NCBI GenBank assembly: GCA_008933635.1
Contig: WBUQ01000012.1
Coordinates: forward strand, 1 to 56,801
Source of the DNA: Desulfobulbaceae bacterium
GTDB lineage: Bacteria; Desulfobacterota; Desulfobulbia; Desulfobulbales; Desulfocapsaceae
Direction: 5' to 3'
DNA length: 56,801 bases
Shown here: piece by piece, positions 49,398-56,801 of the stretch
Numbering within the stretch: the stretch's first letter is position 1
Layout: each line of letters opens with the position of its first letter
Position numbers and translations under genes: made by a program
Notes under the pieces: model-generated
The model's input: the letters and a program-made list of their open reading frames with translations, nothing else
The model's database searches: none
What the model was told of the DNA's origin: nothing

Positions 49398-50135
49398 ATG
49401 CCAGAATTATACAAGACCAGTGCGTGGGAATTCCTGGAGAAAAGCAGTCACGACAGGGAAACCATCAGGCACCGGCCCAGGCCTGAGATTGCCGACACGG
49501 CCCGGTACAAGACGTATCCGGATGCTGAAAAAACAGAGCTTCCCGTCGAATGGTCGCCGCAGGAGGCGCGTATTCAATCCCTCCTGCAGCAACGTCGCTC
49601 GCTGCGCCGCTACAACAGCACCGAGCCGCTGGAGCTGAGCGATCTCTCGTTTCTGCTCTGGGCCTCCCAGGGGATTACCGCCAGGATGGGCGGCCACTTC
49701 CTCAGGACGTCGCCTTCGGCTGGAGCGCTCTATCCGATTGAAACCTATCTGGTTGTCGAGAATGTGACGGGAGTCGAGTCCGGCCTCTACCATTTCGATG
49801 TCGGTCATTTCCAGCTGGAAAAACTTTCCGCCAAGGTGCGAAGCACCGAGGCCGCCCGTGTCTGTCTGAACCAGGACTTCATCGTTGACGCGCACCTGGT
49901 TTTTTTCTGGACGGCCGTGTTCCGGCGGTCGATGGCCAAATATGGCGAGAGGGGCTTCCGCTACCTCTTCCTCGATGCCGGCCATGTCTGCCAGAATCTG
50001 CTGTTGGCCGCGGAAGCACTTGACTGCGGGGGGTGTCCTATAGCCGCCTTTTATGATCAGGAGGCCAACCGTCTGCTGGGGATCAACGATAAACACGAGA
50101 CGCTGGTCTACGCTGCCAGCATCGGCAGAAAATAG
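49398..50135 (+). CDS. SagB/ThcOx-type nitroreductase-family oxidoreductase
   Basis: FMN-dependent oxidoreductase of 245 residues. After an N-terminal region (SAWEFLEKSSHDRE), the nitroreductase core reads LLQQRRSLRRYNSTEPLELS, LSFLLWASQGITARMGGHFL, TSPSAGALYPIETYLVVENV and LFLDAGHVCQNLLLAAEALD. This is the SagB subtype, which oxidises thiazolines to thiazoles in peptide natural-product pathways, but no cyclodehydratase or precursor peptide is present nearby. AAGGAGG precedes the ATG at 49398. Many such stand-alone copies exist in anaerobes with unknown roles. Confidence 0.83.
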   Translation: MPELYKTSAWEFLEKSSHDRETIRHRPRPEIADTARYKTYPDAEKTELPVEWSPQEARIQSLLQQRRSLRRYNSTEPLELSDLSFLLWASQGITARMGGHFLRTSPSAGALYPIETYLVVENVTGVESGLYHFDVGHFQLEKLSAKVRSTEAARVCLNQDFIVDAHLVFFWTAVFRRSMAKYGERGFRYLFLDAGHVCQNLLLAAEALDCGGCPIAAFYDQEANRLLGINDKHETLVYAASIGRK

Positions 50136-50170
50136 GCCAGCGGCTGCAAGGGCAAGCGAGAAAGTGTTTC

Positions 50171-50752
50171 TCAGAGTTCGGATTCCCAGTCGGAGACAAT
50201 TGATCGCGGCAGTGCTGACAGGTCGATAGCCATTGCCGCCGCTATTCCGGCCCGCAGGGCTTTGGCGTTCATTTCCTCCGTCCCTTTCGGTACCCTGGCC
50301 AGCAAAGCCTTCTCCAGATTTTCCATTGAAACCTGGCCGCACAGATATCCTACAGCCCCCAGGGCGACCATGTTGGCCACCAGTTCCCGGCCGATCTGCT
50401 GCCTGGCAATCTGGGTAAAAGGAATGGACACGGCACGGCTGGTGGGAACCTGTTCGACGAGGCCGGAATCGACTATCAGCAGCCCGTCGGATTTCAGGTC
50501 AAAGAAATAGGCGTCGCAGGCTGCCTGGGTCATCGCCAGCAGCAGGTCGACCTGCAGGGCCTTGGGGTAGTCGATGGGACCGTTGGAGACGACGAGTTCC
50601 GCCTTGCTCTTCCCCCCCCTCGCCTCCGGCCCGTAGCTCTGTGTCTGGCAGACGTTCCTGCCATCGAGGGCACCGATTGCCTCAGCCAGGACGACGGCAG
50701 CGGTGATGATCCCCTGTCCGCCGGAACCGCTGAATCGGATCTCATACCGCAT
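50171..50752 (-). CDS. korC: 2-oxoglutarate:ferredoxin oxidoreductase gamma subunit
   Basis: Gamma subunit of the KorDABC complex, which links 2-oxoglutarate oxidation (or, reversed, reductive carboxylation of succinyl-CoA) to ferredoxin. The 193 residues carry the family opening YEIRFSGSGGQGIITAAVVL, QSYGPEARGGKSKAELVVSN and LLLAMTQAACDAYFFDLKSD. ATG 50752 directly follows the korB stop (TAATATG); an ATG at 50764 that overlaps korB is the alternative. The substrate is probably 2-oxoglutarate; isovalerate-type enzymes have similar subunits. Confidence 0.88.
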   Translation of the reverse strand: MRYEIRFSGSGGQGIITAAVVLAEAIGALDGRNVCQTQSYGPEARGGKSKAELVVSNGPIDYPKALQVDLLLAMTQAACDAYFFDLKSDGLLIVDSGLVEQVPTSRAVSIPFTQIARQQIGRELVANMVALGAVGYLCGQVSMENLEKALLARVPKGTEEMNAKALRAGIAAAMAIDLSALPRSIVSDWESEL

Positions 50753-50753
50753 A

Positions 50754-51638
50754 TTATTCTTCATAGCGCTTCACCCCGTTCTTGGCCTTTTCTTCAGCGA
50801 TCCTGTTCGCCTCGGCCTGGGCAGCCAGACGGACACGGTCGTACTCTTCGGTGGATACGGGCTTCTCGACGTCGCACAGCACACCGATGGTGAATTTGCC
50901 CCGCATCTCCTCTGCAGACATCTTTTCGGCCTTGTTCACCTGGACGGCATTTTCCTTGAAGCTGTTGATCATCTGGACGGCATTGCCGAGCTTGTTCCGC
51001 CTGCCGTGCTGGACGTGGCAGTTGGAGATGACTTCGACCACGGAAAAACCACGTTTGACGATAGCCTGTTCGATCATCGTCCGGAGGTGGGTAGTGTGAT
51101 AGACTGTCCCGCGGGCAACAAAGGAGGCACCCGCGACGACTGCCAGTTCAGCGATATTGAAGGCGTGTTCGACGTGGCCGTAGACGGAGGTGGTCGATTT
51201 GCTGCCGTACGGGGTGGTCGGCGAGTACTGTCCGCCGGTCATTCCGTAGGTATTGTTGTTGATGATGATCGCGGTAAGGTTGAGATTCCGCCGGGCGGCA
51301 TGGATAAAATGATTGCCGCCGATGGCTGTTGCGTCGCCATCGCCCATGACGGCGATCACAGAAAGCTGTGGCCGTGCCAGTTTGACGCCGGTTGCAAAAG
51401 TGAGCGCCCGGCCGTGGGTGGTATGGATGGTGTTGAAATCGACATAGGTCGGCAGCCTGCCGGAACAGCCGATGCCCGATGCCAGAACGACATTGTCTTT
51501 CGGCAGTTCGAGATGGTGGATGGCCCTGAGCAGGGCGTTCATGACAATGCCGTTGCCGCAGCCAGGACACCAGACGTGAGGGAATTTCTTGTCATGGCGA
51601 AGATACTCCTGACGGATGATTTCTGCTGGTTCCAACAT
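50754..51638 (-). CDS. korB: 2-oxoglutarate:ferredoxin oxidoreductase beta subunit
   Basis: Thiamine-diphosphate-binding subunit. The 294 residues begin with a cluster-type VWCPGCGNGIVMNALLRAIH; VLASGIGCSGRLPTYVDFNT, RALTFATGVKLARPQLSVIA and VMGDGDATAIGGNHFIHAAR (the GDGDA-type TPP motif), with NNNTYGMTGGQYSPTTP, complete it. GGAG lies before the ATG at 51638; the longer open frame reaches into the korA region without homology. It follows korA after 53 bases. Confidence 0.93.
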   Translation of the reverse strand: MLEPAEIIRQEYLRHDKKFPHVWCPGCGNGIVMNALLRAIHHLELPKDNVVLASGIGCSGRLPTYVDFNTIHTTHGRALTFATGVKLARPQLSVIAVMGDGDATAIGGNHFIHAARRNLNLTAIIINNNTYGMTGGQYSPTTPYGSKSTTSVYGHVEHAFNIAELAVVAGASFVARGTVYHTTHLRTMIEQAIVKRGFSVVEVISNCHVQHGRRNKLGNAVQMINSFKENAVQVNKAEKMSAEEMRGKFTIGVLCDVEKPVSTEEYDRVRLAAQAEANRIAEEKAKNGVKRYEE

Positions 51639-51691
51639 ATTCTGCTCCTTGATCCTTTGGCGGGAAGGGACGGCGGCGGTATCCTGAATTA

Positions 51692-52834
51692 TCACACTTT
51701 GAGGAGATATTTCAGGATCTCGTTCGGGGTAATCAGATGGCCGTCTATCCGGTTGTGCTTGATAATCCTGGTGCCGGCCTGGTTGACCCGGTGGATCTCC
51801 CTGCTGATCTGCCCCATGTTCATCTCGGGGACGACCACGGTCTTGCACTGCCTGAGCGCCGAGTCAACAACCTTGCGCGGGAACGGGAAAAGGGTGACGA
51901 GCTGTACCATCCCCGCCTTGATGCCCTGTGCACGGGCATCCCTGACCGCCCTCATGGCCGATCTCGCCACCGAGCCGTAGGCGATCACGCAGATTTCCGC
52001 ATCCTCCATCTCAAACGACTTGGTTACCACAATCTCATTGAAACCCTTAGTGATCTTGCTGTGCAACCGGTTGAGAAACTGTTCAACCTCCTTGGGCTGC
52101 TGCGTCGGGAACCCGCGTTCGTCGTGAACAAGGCCGGTGACATGATGACGATAGCCGTCACCGACCGCGGACATGTCGGGCACCCCGCGATTGTTGTCTG
52201 CATAGGGTTTGTACCACTCCGGCGGTACACTCGGGGTGATCCGGTCAAAAACCTGGATCTCGCTCTGCTGAGGCAGTATAACCGATTCGCGGGTGTGGGC
52301 GACAACCTCGTCGGAGAGGATGATAACCGGGACCCGGAATTTCTCAGAGAGGTTGAAGGCCTTGATGGTGACCGAGAAGCATTCGCTGACCGACGAGACG
52401 GAAAGGACGATGATCGGGTGGTCTCCATGAGTTCCCCAGCGCGCCATCTGGACGTCACCCTGGGCGACGCTTGTCGGCAGGCCGGTGCTCGGACCGCCGC
52501 GCATGACGTTAACCACGACGCAAGGAACTTCGGCGATACAGGCATAACCGAGGTTTTCCTGGATCAGCGAGAAGCCCGGTCCGCTGGTGGCGGTCATCGA
52601 TTTGACTCCGGCCAGGGAGGCCCCGATAATTGCCCCCATCGAGGCAATTTCGTCCTCCATCTGGATGAAGGTTCCCCCGACCTGCGGGAGGCGGACGGAC
52701 AGTACTTCGCTGATCTCGGAGGCCGGAGTGATCGGATATCCGGCAAAGAATCGGCAGCCGGCGGCGAGGGCGCCCTGCACGATCGCTTCATTCCCCTGCA
52801 GAAGGACTCTTTTCTGGCCTTCACTTGCTCCCAT
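51692..52834 (-). CDS. korA: 2-oxoglutarate:ferredoxin oxidoreductase alpha subunit
   Basis: Alpha subunit, 380 residues, with the pyrimidine-binding and transketolase C domains. Visible stretches are QGNEAIVQGALAAGCRFFAG, YPITPASEISEVLSVRLPQV, IQMEDEIASMGAIIGASLAG, TATSGPGFSLIQENLGYACI and VVNVMRGGPSTGLPTSVAQG; the C-terminal domain has VIAYGSVARSAMRAVRDARA and VPEMNMGQISREI. A strong GGAGGAGGAAG precedes the ATG at 52834. Its start overlaps the korD end by 14 bases. Confidence 0.94.
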   Translation of the reverse strand: MGASEGQKRVLLQGNEAIVQGALAAGCRFFAGYPITPASEISEVLSVRLPQVGGTFIQMEDEIASMGAIIGASLAGVKSMTATSGPGFSLIQENLGYACIAEVPCVVVNVMRGGPSTGLPTSVAQGDVQMARWGTHGDHPIIVLSVSSVSECFSVTIKAFNLSEKFRVPVIILSDEVVAHTRESVILPQQSEIQVFDRITPSVPPEWYKPYADNNRGVPDMSAVGDGYRHHVTGLVHDERGFPTQQPKEVEQFLNRLHSKITKGFNEIVVTKSFEMEDAEICVIAYGSVARSAMRAVRDARAQGIKAGMVQLVTLFPFPRKVVDSALRQCKTVVVPEMNMGQISREIHRVNQAGTRIIKHNRIDGHLITPNEILKYLLKV

Positions 52835-53204
52835 CGTTCTTCCTCCTCCGGTCGGGATACCGATCTTTCACGGTGATGGCGAAATCAGGACAGTGGGCCT
52901 CGCAAAAGCGGCAGCCGATGCAGTTGTCCATGTCATCGATGTAGGGTTTGCCGGTCTCGTCCTGCAGGATGATCTTCTGGGGACAGAGGGCGCTGCAGAT
53001 CCCGCATGACTTGCACCACTCGTAAAAGAAGGTGACGGTGAAGAGCGGCTTGATCTTCTGACCTTTCTTCCCCCGGTATTCGATTTCGGGGTCAAGGGCG
53101 GCGGGGTCCGGTGGCGCGGGTGAGGCGGTATCTTGAGGACTTGCGGCTGGGTGGTTTTCCGGGGCTGTGTCGTTATCCGGTGTACGGGCCTTCTTTTTCT
53201 GCAT
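52821..53204 (-). CDS. korD: 2-oxoglutarate:ferredoxin oxidoreductase delta (2x[4Fe-4S] ferredoxin) subunit
   Basis: Ferredoxin-type subunit that passes electrons from the complex. Two iron-sulfur motifs are present, CKSCGICSALCPQKI and CIGCRFCEAHCPDFAI, giving two [4Fe-4S] clusters. Ahead of them is an unusual N-terminal extension of about 50 residues rich in Pro, Ala and Asp (TPDNDTAPENHPAASPQDTA), probably disordered. I start at the ATG at 53204, where GAGGGAG lies just upstream; ATG 53222 and the open frame to 53261 are alternatives. It is the first gene of the kor run. Confidence 0.88.
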   Translation of the reverse strand: MQKKKARTPDNDTAPENHPAASPQDTASPAPPDPAALDPEIEYRGKKGQKIKPLFTVTFFYEWCKSCGICSALCPQKIILQDETGKPYIDDMDNCIGCRFCEAHCPDFAITVKDRYPDRRRKNDGSK

Positions 53205-53326
53205 ATCTCCCTCGAAGTTCATGGGTGGTGTCCAGGCGAGACATTGCCGTTGGCAGTGCAAAAAACTGGGAATTCTTTTCTATCTGCAAGTCATAAATAT
53301 TTCAAGGAGTACATGAAGGGTAATGG

Positions 53327-53332
53327 ATTATA
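53327..53332 (-). promoter_or_regulatory. Candidate -10 box for the kor operon
   Basis: The minus strand reads a consensus TATAAT, 122 bases upstream of the korD ATG, within the 242-base gap to the DUF445 gene. No good -35 lies at 16 to 18 bases, so the call is weak. Nothing else was seen in the gap. Confidence 0.35.
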
Positions 53333-53446
53333 TTCCAAAATGTTTTACAATTTTGTCGTTCTGGTTTGCGATCCGTGACCTCATTGGCAGATAGGTCATC
53401 GGCCTCTTTGGTGCGGGAGGGTTGCCTGGTGATCTCCGATGGCCTC

Positions 53447-55054
53447 TCACAACGAAAAGACCAGGTTCAGGCAGCCGATGGCGAAGCCGAGTATCGCCCC
53501 GAACAGGTTGATATATTTGAATTGTTCTTCCATGATCGACAGCAGCAGCCGTTCCAGGCGGAGCAGGTCGAGGGAATTAATCTTTTCGGCGACGATATGT
53601 TTGATATTGAGCGAATTGACCAGGCCGGGCACCTCTGTTGCCAGCATGTTGGAGGCCATGGACTGGATAGAACGGTAAATTTCCTCGCGGACGTCGGCGG
53701 GGAGCAGATTCGACAGCTTGCCGATCGGCTTCTGCAGCAGGGCGTTCAACATCGTTTCGATCATCGGGTCGAGGGTCGCCAAGGTCTCCCGGCTGCGCAG
53801 CAATGCCGTGCTCTCCTCGACAATCCAGCTCTTGCCTTTCTTCAGACCAGGCAGGCCGACAAGGTCGACAAGGGCAGTGCCGACGGAGAGATTGCCGCCA
53901 TCGATGGAGATCTCGATGTTCGTCTTCAGCATCGATGCCAAGGCTGCATGTACATCCTGCTGCTGTAATAGCGGCAGAAGCCTCCCGCTGAGGCCGCGGC
54001 AGAATCGTTCGACCCTGATGTCGTCCTGTACCGGGAAGATGGCATGGACGGGTTGATCGAGAAGGTTCAGAAAACGGCCGGAGAGGACCTCCGCCACCTT
54101 GTTCCGGACCTCTTCGCTCTGGAGCCAGCCGGCGATGTCCTCGTCCTTGTTGGCAAGATACTCGCGGATTTTCTGCTCCACTGTCTCCATATTGATGAAG
54201 CCGCGGGCCATGGCCGCCATCGGGCCCATCGAGGAAATGAAACCGTCTACCCCTTCCCTTGCCCCCCTGACAATCCGATCGCGAACATCGGGTTCCTGCA
54301 GTATCGCCGATAAGCGTAGCAGCAGACTGGGCGTTTCCTGTTCGATCAGGTCGAAGACCGTCTGCTGGAGAGTTTTCGGCAGGATATCACGCAAGGCCTT
54401 ATCCTGCTGGATGATGCCGTAGACCTTCTGCTGGCAGAATTCTTCCAGCCAGTGCTGCATTGCCTGACCAGAAAGCATCCGGCCAAGACTTTCCTCGAGA
54501 AAACGGTAGGCGTTTTCCCTCTCTCCGCCGGTCAGCACCCTGCCAACTTCGCGAGAGAGAAAATGATCAAGCCTTTTTTCTATCGCATCCCCTACCCTGC
54601 GGGCAAATTCGGGTGATTGGATGAAAGTGTGAATGTGATCCTTGACCTGAAACCTGATGGTCTTGACCGCAATGTCGAAATAGATCTGGAATTTTTGCGG
54701 AACAATCGAGGAGACGGGTCCGAGTTCGCGATGCAGCAGGCTGCCGACCCGTTCTTCGATGAGACTGTAAAGGTGGCGCTGGAACGCCGGCTGGGTCAGG
54801 GCATGGCCGATCTCCTTGCTGGTCAGCAGGTGGTCGCCAACCATTTCACCCATGTTGGCGGCAAGCTCATGCCGTTTCGACGGAATGACCCCCGGGGTCA
54901 TCGGAACCCTGATTCCCAGGACACGCCAGGCCTTCAGCGGCCTGAACAGCATTTTGATCGCCACCTTGTTGGTGACATAGCCGATCAGGGCGCCGAGCGC
55001 GGGAGACGCGATGTACTGCAGAGAGGAAGGCAGTTCAGTTGGTACGAAGGACAT
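53447..55054 (-). CDS. DUF445 family membrane protein (YheB-like)
   Basis: 535-residue conserved protein with a hydrophobic N-terminus (IASPALGALIGYVTNKVAIK, then MLFRPLKAWRVLGIRVPMTP and GVIPSKRHELAANMGEMVGD, typical of DUF445), a long charged helical middle, and one C-terminal membrane segment (LFGAILGFAIGCLNLVFSL). Both ends are membrane-associated and the middle is probably soluble. The function of the family is not settled. The ATG at 55054 has GGAG 10 bases upstream; a TTG at 55063 is the alternative. Its start overlaps the gph end by 20 bases. Confidence 0.83.
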   Translation of the reverse strand: MSFVPTELPSSLQYIASPALGALIGYVTNKVAIKMLFRPLKAWRVLGIRVPMTPGVIPSKRHELAANMGEMVGDHLLTSKEIGHALTQPAFQRHLYSLIEERVGSLLHRELGPVSSIVPQKFQIYFDIAVKTIRFQVKDHIHTFIQSPEFARRVGDAIEKRLDHFLSREVGRVLTGGERENAYRFLEESLGRMLSGQAMQHWLEEFCQQKVYGIIQQDKALRDILPKTLQQTVFDLIEQETPSLLLRLSAILQEPDVRDRIVRGAREGVDGFISSMGPMAAMARGFINMETVEQKIREYLANKDEDIAGWLQSEEVRNKVAEVLSGRFLNLLDQPVHAIFPVQDDIRVERFCRGLSGRLLPLLQQQDVHAALASMLKTNIEISIDGGNLSVGTALVDLVGLPGLKKGKSWIVEESTALLRSRETLATLDPMIETMLNALLQKPIGKLSNLLPADVREEIYRSIQSMASNMLATEVPGLVNSLNIKHIVAEKINSLDLLRLERLLLSIMEEQFKYINLFGAILGFAIGCLNLVFSL

Positions 55055-55703
55055 AATCGACAATCTCCAGTGGCTGGTCGACGATCAGGTCGGCCCGGTG
55101 TTCCTCCAGTTCCCGGCGCTCTCGAAAGCCCCAGAGGACGCCGATGGTAAACATCCCGGCCGATTTGCCAGTCTGCATATCGGTGGCTGTATCGCCGATA
55201 TAGAGGCATTGCGAAGGCGCAAGCCGCATCAGTTTCGCGATCTCTATCGCCCCTTGCGGGCTGGGTTTCCTCGCGACTTCCGGCCGCTGACCGAAAACGA
55301 CCTCGAAATAGTGTTCCGGGAAGAAATATTCGACAAAATCCCTGGTGAAACCGTGAGGTTTGTTGGAGAGCACGGCAATTTTCAACCCGCTGTTTTTCAG
55401 GCCGCGCAACATATCACGGATTCCTGGATAAGGGCAACTGTTTATCCGCCAGTTCCTGGCGTAGCTGTCAATGAACTGCTCCTGGCAGAAGCGGCATTGC
55501 TCTTCGGTCGCCGTTGCGGGCAGAATCCGCCTGATCAGTGTGCTGACGCCGTCACCGACGAAATATCTGTAGGCGTCGACCGGATGTTGCGGAAAGCCGG
55601 CTCCGGCAAGCACTGAGTTTGCGGTTTCCGCCAGGTCGCGGAGGGAATCGACAAGGGTGCCGTCAAGATCGAAAATGGCTGCTCGAAAGGGCATGGGCTG
55701 CAT
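55035..55703 (-). CDS. gph: Phosphoglycolate phosphatase-like HAD hydrolase
   Basis: HAD-superfamily phosphatase of 222 residues, probably removing the phosphate from 2-phosphoglycolate formed during DNA repair. Motif I is AAIFDLDGTLVDSLRDLAET, motif II LKIAVLSNKPHGFTRDF, motif III VARKPSPQGAIEIAKLMRLA, and motif IV CLYIGDTATDMQTGKSAGMF, with GVLWGFRERRELEEHRADLI near the end. The cap fits Gph. It overlaps the DUF445 gene and diverges from the sdh/frd operon across 190 bases. Confidence 0.9.
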   Translation of the reverse strand: MQPMPFRAAIFDLDGTLVDSLRDLAETANSVLAGAGFPQHPVDAYRYFVGDGVSTLIRRILPATATEEQCRFCQEQFIDSYARNWRINSCPYPGIRDMLRGLKNSGLKIAVLSNKPHGFTRDFVEYFFPEHYFEVVFGQRPEVARKPSPQGAIEIAKLMRLAPSQCLYIGDTATDMQTGKSAGMFTIGVLWGFRERRELEEHRADLIVDQPLEIVDYVLRTN

Positions 55704-55798
55704 TGTTCCGGGTTAGGTTGAAACTGAGGTGACGGTGTCCAACGTTCAGTGCTGTTGACGTTGTATATACCTAAAACTGCATCATTATAGCGGAAAGT

Positions 55799-55827
55799 GC
55801 CGGAAATAGTCCTTTCTTTTTTCCGGC
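55799..55827. other. Hairpin in the gph - sdh/frd divergent gap
   Basis: GCCGGAAA (55799-55806) and TTTCCGGC (55820-55827) form an 8-bp perfect stem around a 13-base T/C-rich loop, followed by AATATTATAC. It lies 67 to 95 bases before the cytochrome b ATG. It could be an operator or an RNA structure in either leader; a TATAAT on the minus strand at 55784-55789 may serve gph, without a good -35. Confidence 0.4.
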
Positions 55828-55893
55828 AATATTATACAATCAAAGACGGTCAGCGAGGCTTGTCAACTTGATCTTTTCCCGTAGAGGTGTGTT

Positions 55894-56541
55894 ATGTGGT
55901 TTGTCAGGTTCATATCGTCGTCGATTGGCAAAAAACTGATCATGGGATCAACGGGCCTGCTCCTGCTGCTCTTTCTCTGCGCCCATGCAGCCGGGAACGC
56001 AACGATCTACATGAGCAGCGAGGTTTTTCAGAGCTACGCCGATGAGCTGCACAGCCACCCGCTTATCGTCCTGGTCTTCAGTACCATCATTTTCTTCCTT
56101 TTTCTCATCCATATCGGCCTCGGGCTGTATCTTTTCTTCCAGAACAGAGTAGTAACCCCTTCCCGTTACACGGTTGACAAAAAACAGGCGAAGAATTCCT
56201 TCGCCGCCAACACCATGCCTTACACCGGGCTGTTCATCCTGCTCTTCGTTCTGATCCATGTCTTCAATTTCGGCTTCGGCCCGGAAGACGTACCGATCAG
56301 CGAAACGGTCAAGACCGTGCTCAGCGGTTTTTTCTACGGCCTGTTTTACCTGGTTGCCTTTTTCGTACTGGCCATCCATCTGAGCCATGGTTTCTGGAGC
56401 ATGCTGCAGACCTTCGGCATCAATCATCCACGCTACAACACGCTGATTGCCAGGCTGACGTTTATCATTCCCGCGTTTTTCCTCCTGCTTTTCGGCGGGA
56501 TCCCCCTGTACTTCATGTCCGGTGCAGGCGCTTCGTTCTGA
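55894..56541 (+). CDS. Succinate dehydrogenase/fumarate reductase cytochrome b subunit
   Basis: Inner-membrane diheme cytochrome b anchor of 215 residues, passing electrons between the flavoprotein and the menaquinone pool. It has five hydrophobic segments, such as IMGSTGLLLLLFLCAHAAGN, LIVLVFSTIIFFLFLIHIGL, MPYTGLFILLFVLIHVFNFG and LTFIIPAFFLLLFGGIPLYF, with heme-ligand histidines in CAHAAGN, LIHIGL, LIHVFNF and AIHLSHGF. The opening FISSSIGKKLIMGSTG is typical of the Geobacter-type enzyme, which can run as both Sdh and Frd. AGAGGTG precedes the ATG at 55894, and the flavoprotein gene begins 62 bases later. Confidence 0.9.
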   Translation: MWFVRFISSSIGKKLIMGSTGLLLLLFLCAHAAGNATIYMSSEVFQSYADELHSHPLIVLVFSTIIFFLFLIHIGLGLYLFFQNRVVTPSRYTVDKKQAKNSFAANTMPYTGLFILLFVLIHVFNFGFGPEDVPISETVKTVLSGFFYGLFYLVAFFVLAIHLSHGFWSMLQTFGINHPRYNTLIARLTFIIPAFFLLLFGGIPLYFMSGAGASF

Positions 56542-56603
56542 AATAACGCAGTAGATCTTCCGCGGCGCCAACCGCCGCACGTCCGAAACCAGAGGGATCA
56601 ACA

Positions 56604-56801
56604 ATGAAACTCGACCCACGCATTCCATCCGGAGATCTGGCCCAGAAATGCGATAATCACCGCTTCGCCAGCAAACTGGTCAATCCGGCCAACCGCAGGA
56701 AATTCACCGTCATTGTCGTCGGCACAGGACTGGCTGGGGCGTCGGCCTCGGCAACCCTTGCCGAGCAAGGGTACAACGTCAAGACCTTCTGCATTCAGGA
56801 C
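56604..56801 (+). CDS. Succinate dehydrogenase/fumarate reductase flavoprotein subunit (cut by window edge)
   Basis: First 66 codons of the FAD subunit that oxidises succinate or reduces fumarate. The visible start is [20 protein letters not shown] followed by the FAD-binding Rossmann motif [27 protein letters not shown] lies ahead of the ATG at 56604. It follows the cytochrome b gene, and the iron-sulfur subunit would be expected beyond the right edge. Confidence 0.9.
   Translation, partial: MKLDPRIPSGDLAQKCDNHRFASKLVNPANRRKFTVIVVGTGLAGASASATLAEQGYNVKTFCIQD

Noticed and set aside
1-56801. CRISPR arrays, insertion sequences, integrase or prophage genes
   Set aside because: I saw no spaced direct-repeat array, transposase motif or phage gene. 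The window is a plain chromosomal segment.

Overview
This 56.8-kb window looks like a chromosomal segment of a Gram-negative anaerobe, probably a deltaproteobacterium (Desulfobacterota), with a Desulfobulbaceae-like lineage as my best guess. The reasons are lipid A genes (lpxK, lpxB, a GnnA-like dehydrogenase, a KdnA-like aminotransferase), a four-subunit ferredoxin-dependent 2-oxoacid oxidoreductase (korDABC), a cytochrome b plus flavoprotein succinate dehydrogenase/fumarate reductase, a complete branched-chain amino acid ABC transporter, moderately high GC and very tight gene packing. The assignment is inference; no rRNA lies in the window. I see no prophage, insertion sequence, integrase or CRISPR array. 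No gene-free stretch exceeds about 250 bases.

Layout. 1-4.3 kb: xseA (minus, cut by the left edge) diverges from a membrane TPR protein, panC and a KdnA-like aminotransferase. 4.3-6.6 kb (minus): a glutamate-receptor-like potassium channel and lpxK. 6.8-11.6 kb (plus): livK, a terminator-like hairpin, then livHMGF. 11.7-14.2 kb (plus): gnnA-like, lpxB and a Smr-domain protein. 14.2-18.5 kb (minus): queD/queE, a UDP-sugar dehydrogenase, a molybdopterin-binding protein and a pseudouridine synthase. 18.7-24.6 kb (plus): DUF1015, trmN6-like, comM-like and two unknown genes. 24.6-28.8 kb (minus): dCMP deaminase, an alpha/beta hydrolase, tRNA-His with its own promoter and terminator, a zinc-ribbon protein, and a fused prephenate dehydratase-dehydrogenase. 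29-32 kb (plus): a 1002-residue helicase-exonuclease fusion. 32-34.3 kb (minus): an SH3 protein, LD-carboxypeptidase and coaX. 34.5-39.1 kb (plus): cutA, a Cys-rich miniprotein, and compact topoisomerase IV subunits. 39.2-45.6 kb (minus): a ComEA-like helix-hairpin-helix protein, miaA, recJ, purB, a short conserved gene and miaB. 45.8-50.1 kb (plus): trmL, serC, a radical SAM gene, rlmN and a SagB-type oxidoreductase. 50.2-55.7 kb (minus): korDABC, a DUF445 membrane protein and gph. 55.9-56.8 kb (plus): the start of the sdh/frd operon.

Functional themes. Several genes modify or repair RNA (miaA, miaB, rlmN, trmL, trmN6-like, a RluA-type synthase, queD/queE). Others act on DNA (xseA, recJ, the helicase-exonuclease fusion, parE/parC). 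CoA synthesis is represented by panC and coaX, and the envelope by lpxK, lpxB, gnnA-like, kdnA-like, ugd-like and the LD-carboxypeptidase.

The least ordinary items are a single-chain fusion matching the separate MrfA helicase and MrfB exonuclease of Bacillus; a PheA-TyrA fusion preceded by an attenuator-like hairpin; a GluR0-like channel with a perfect TVGYGD filter; and a KdnA-like aminotransferase suggesting 8-amino-Kdo in the lipopolysaccharide. Most of the rest is ordinary housekeeping.
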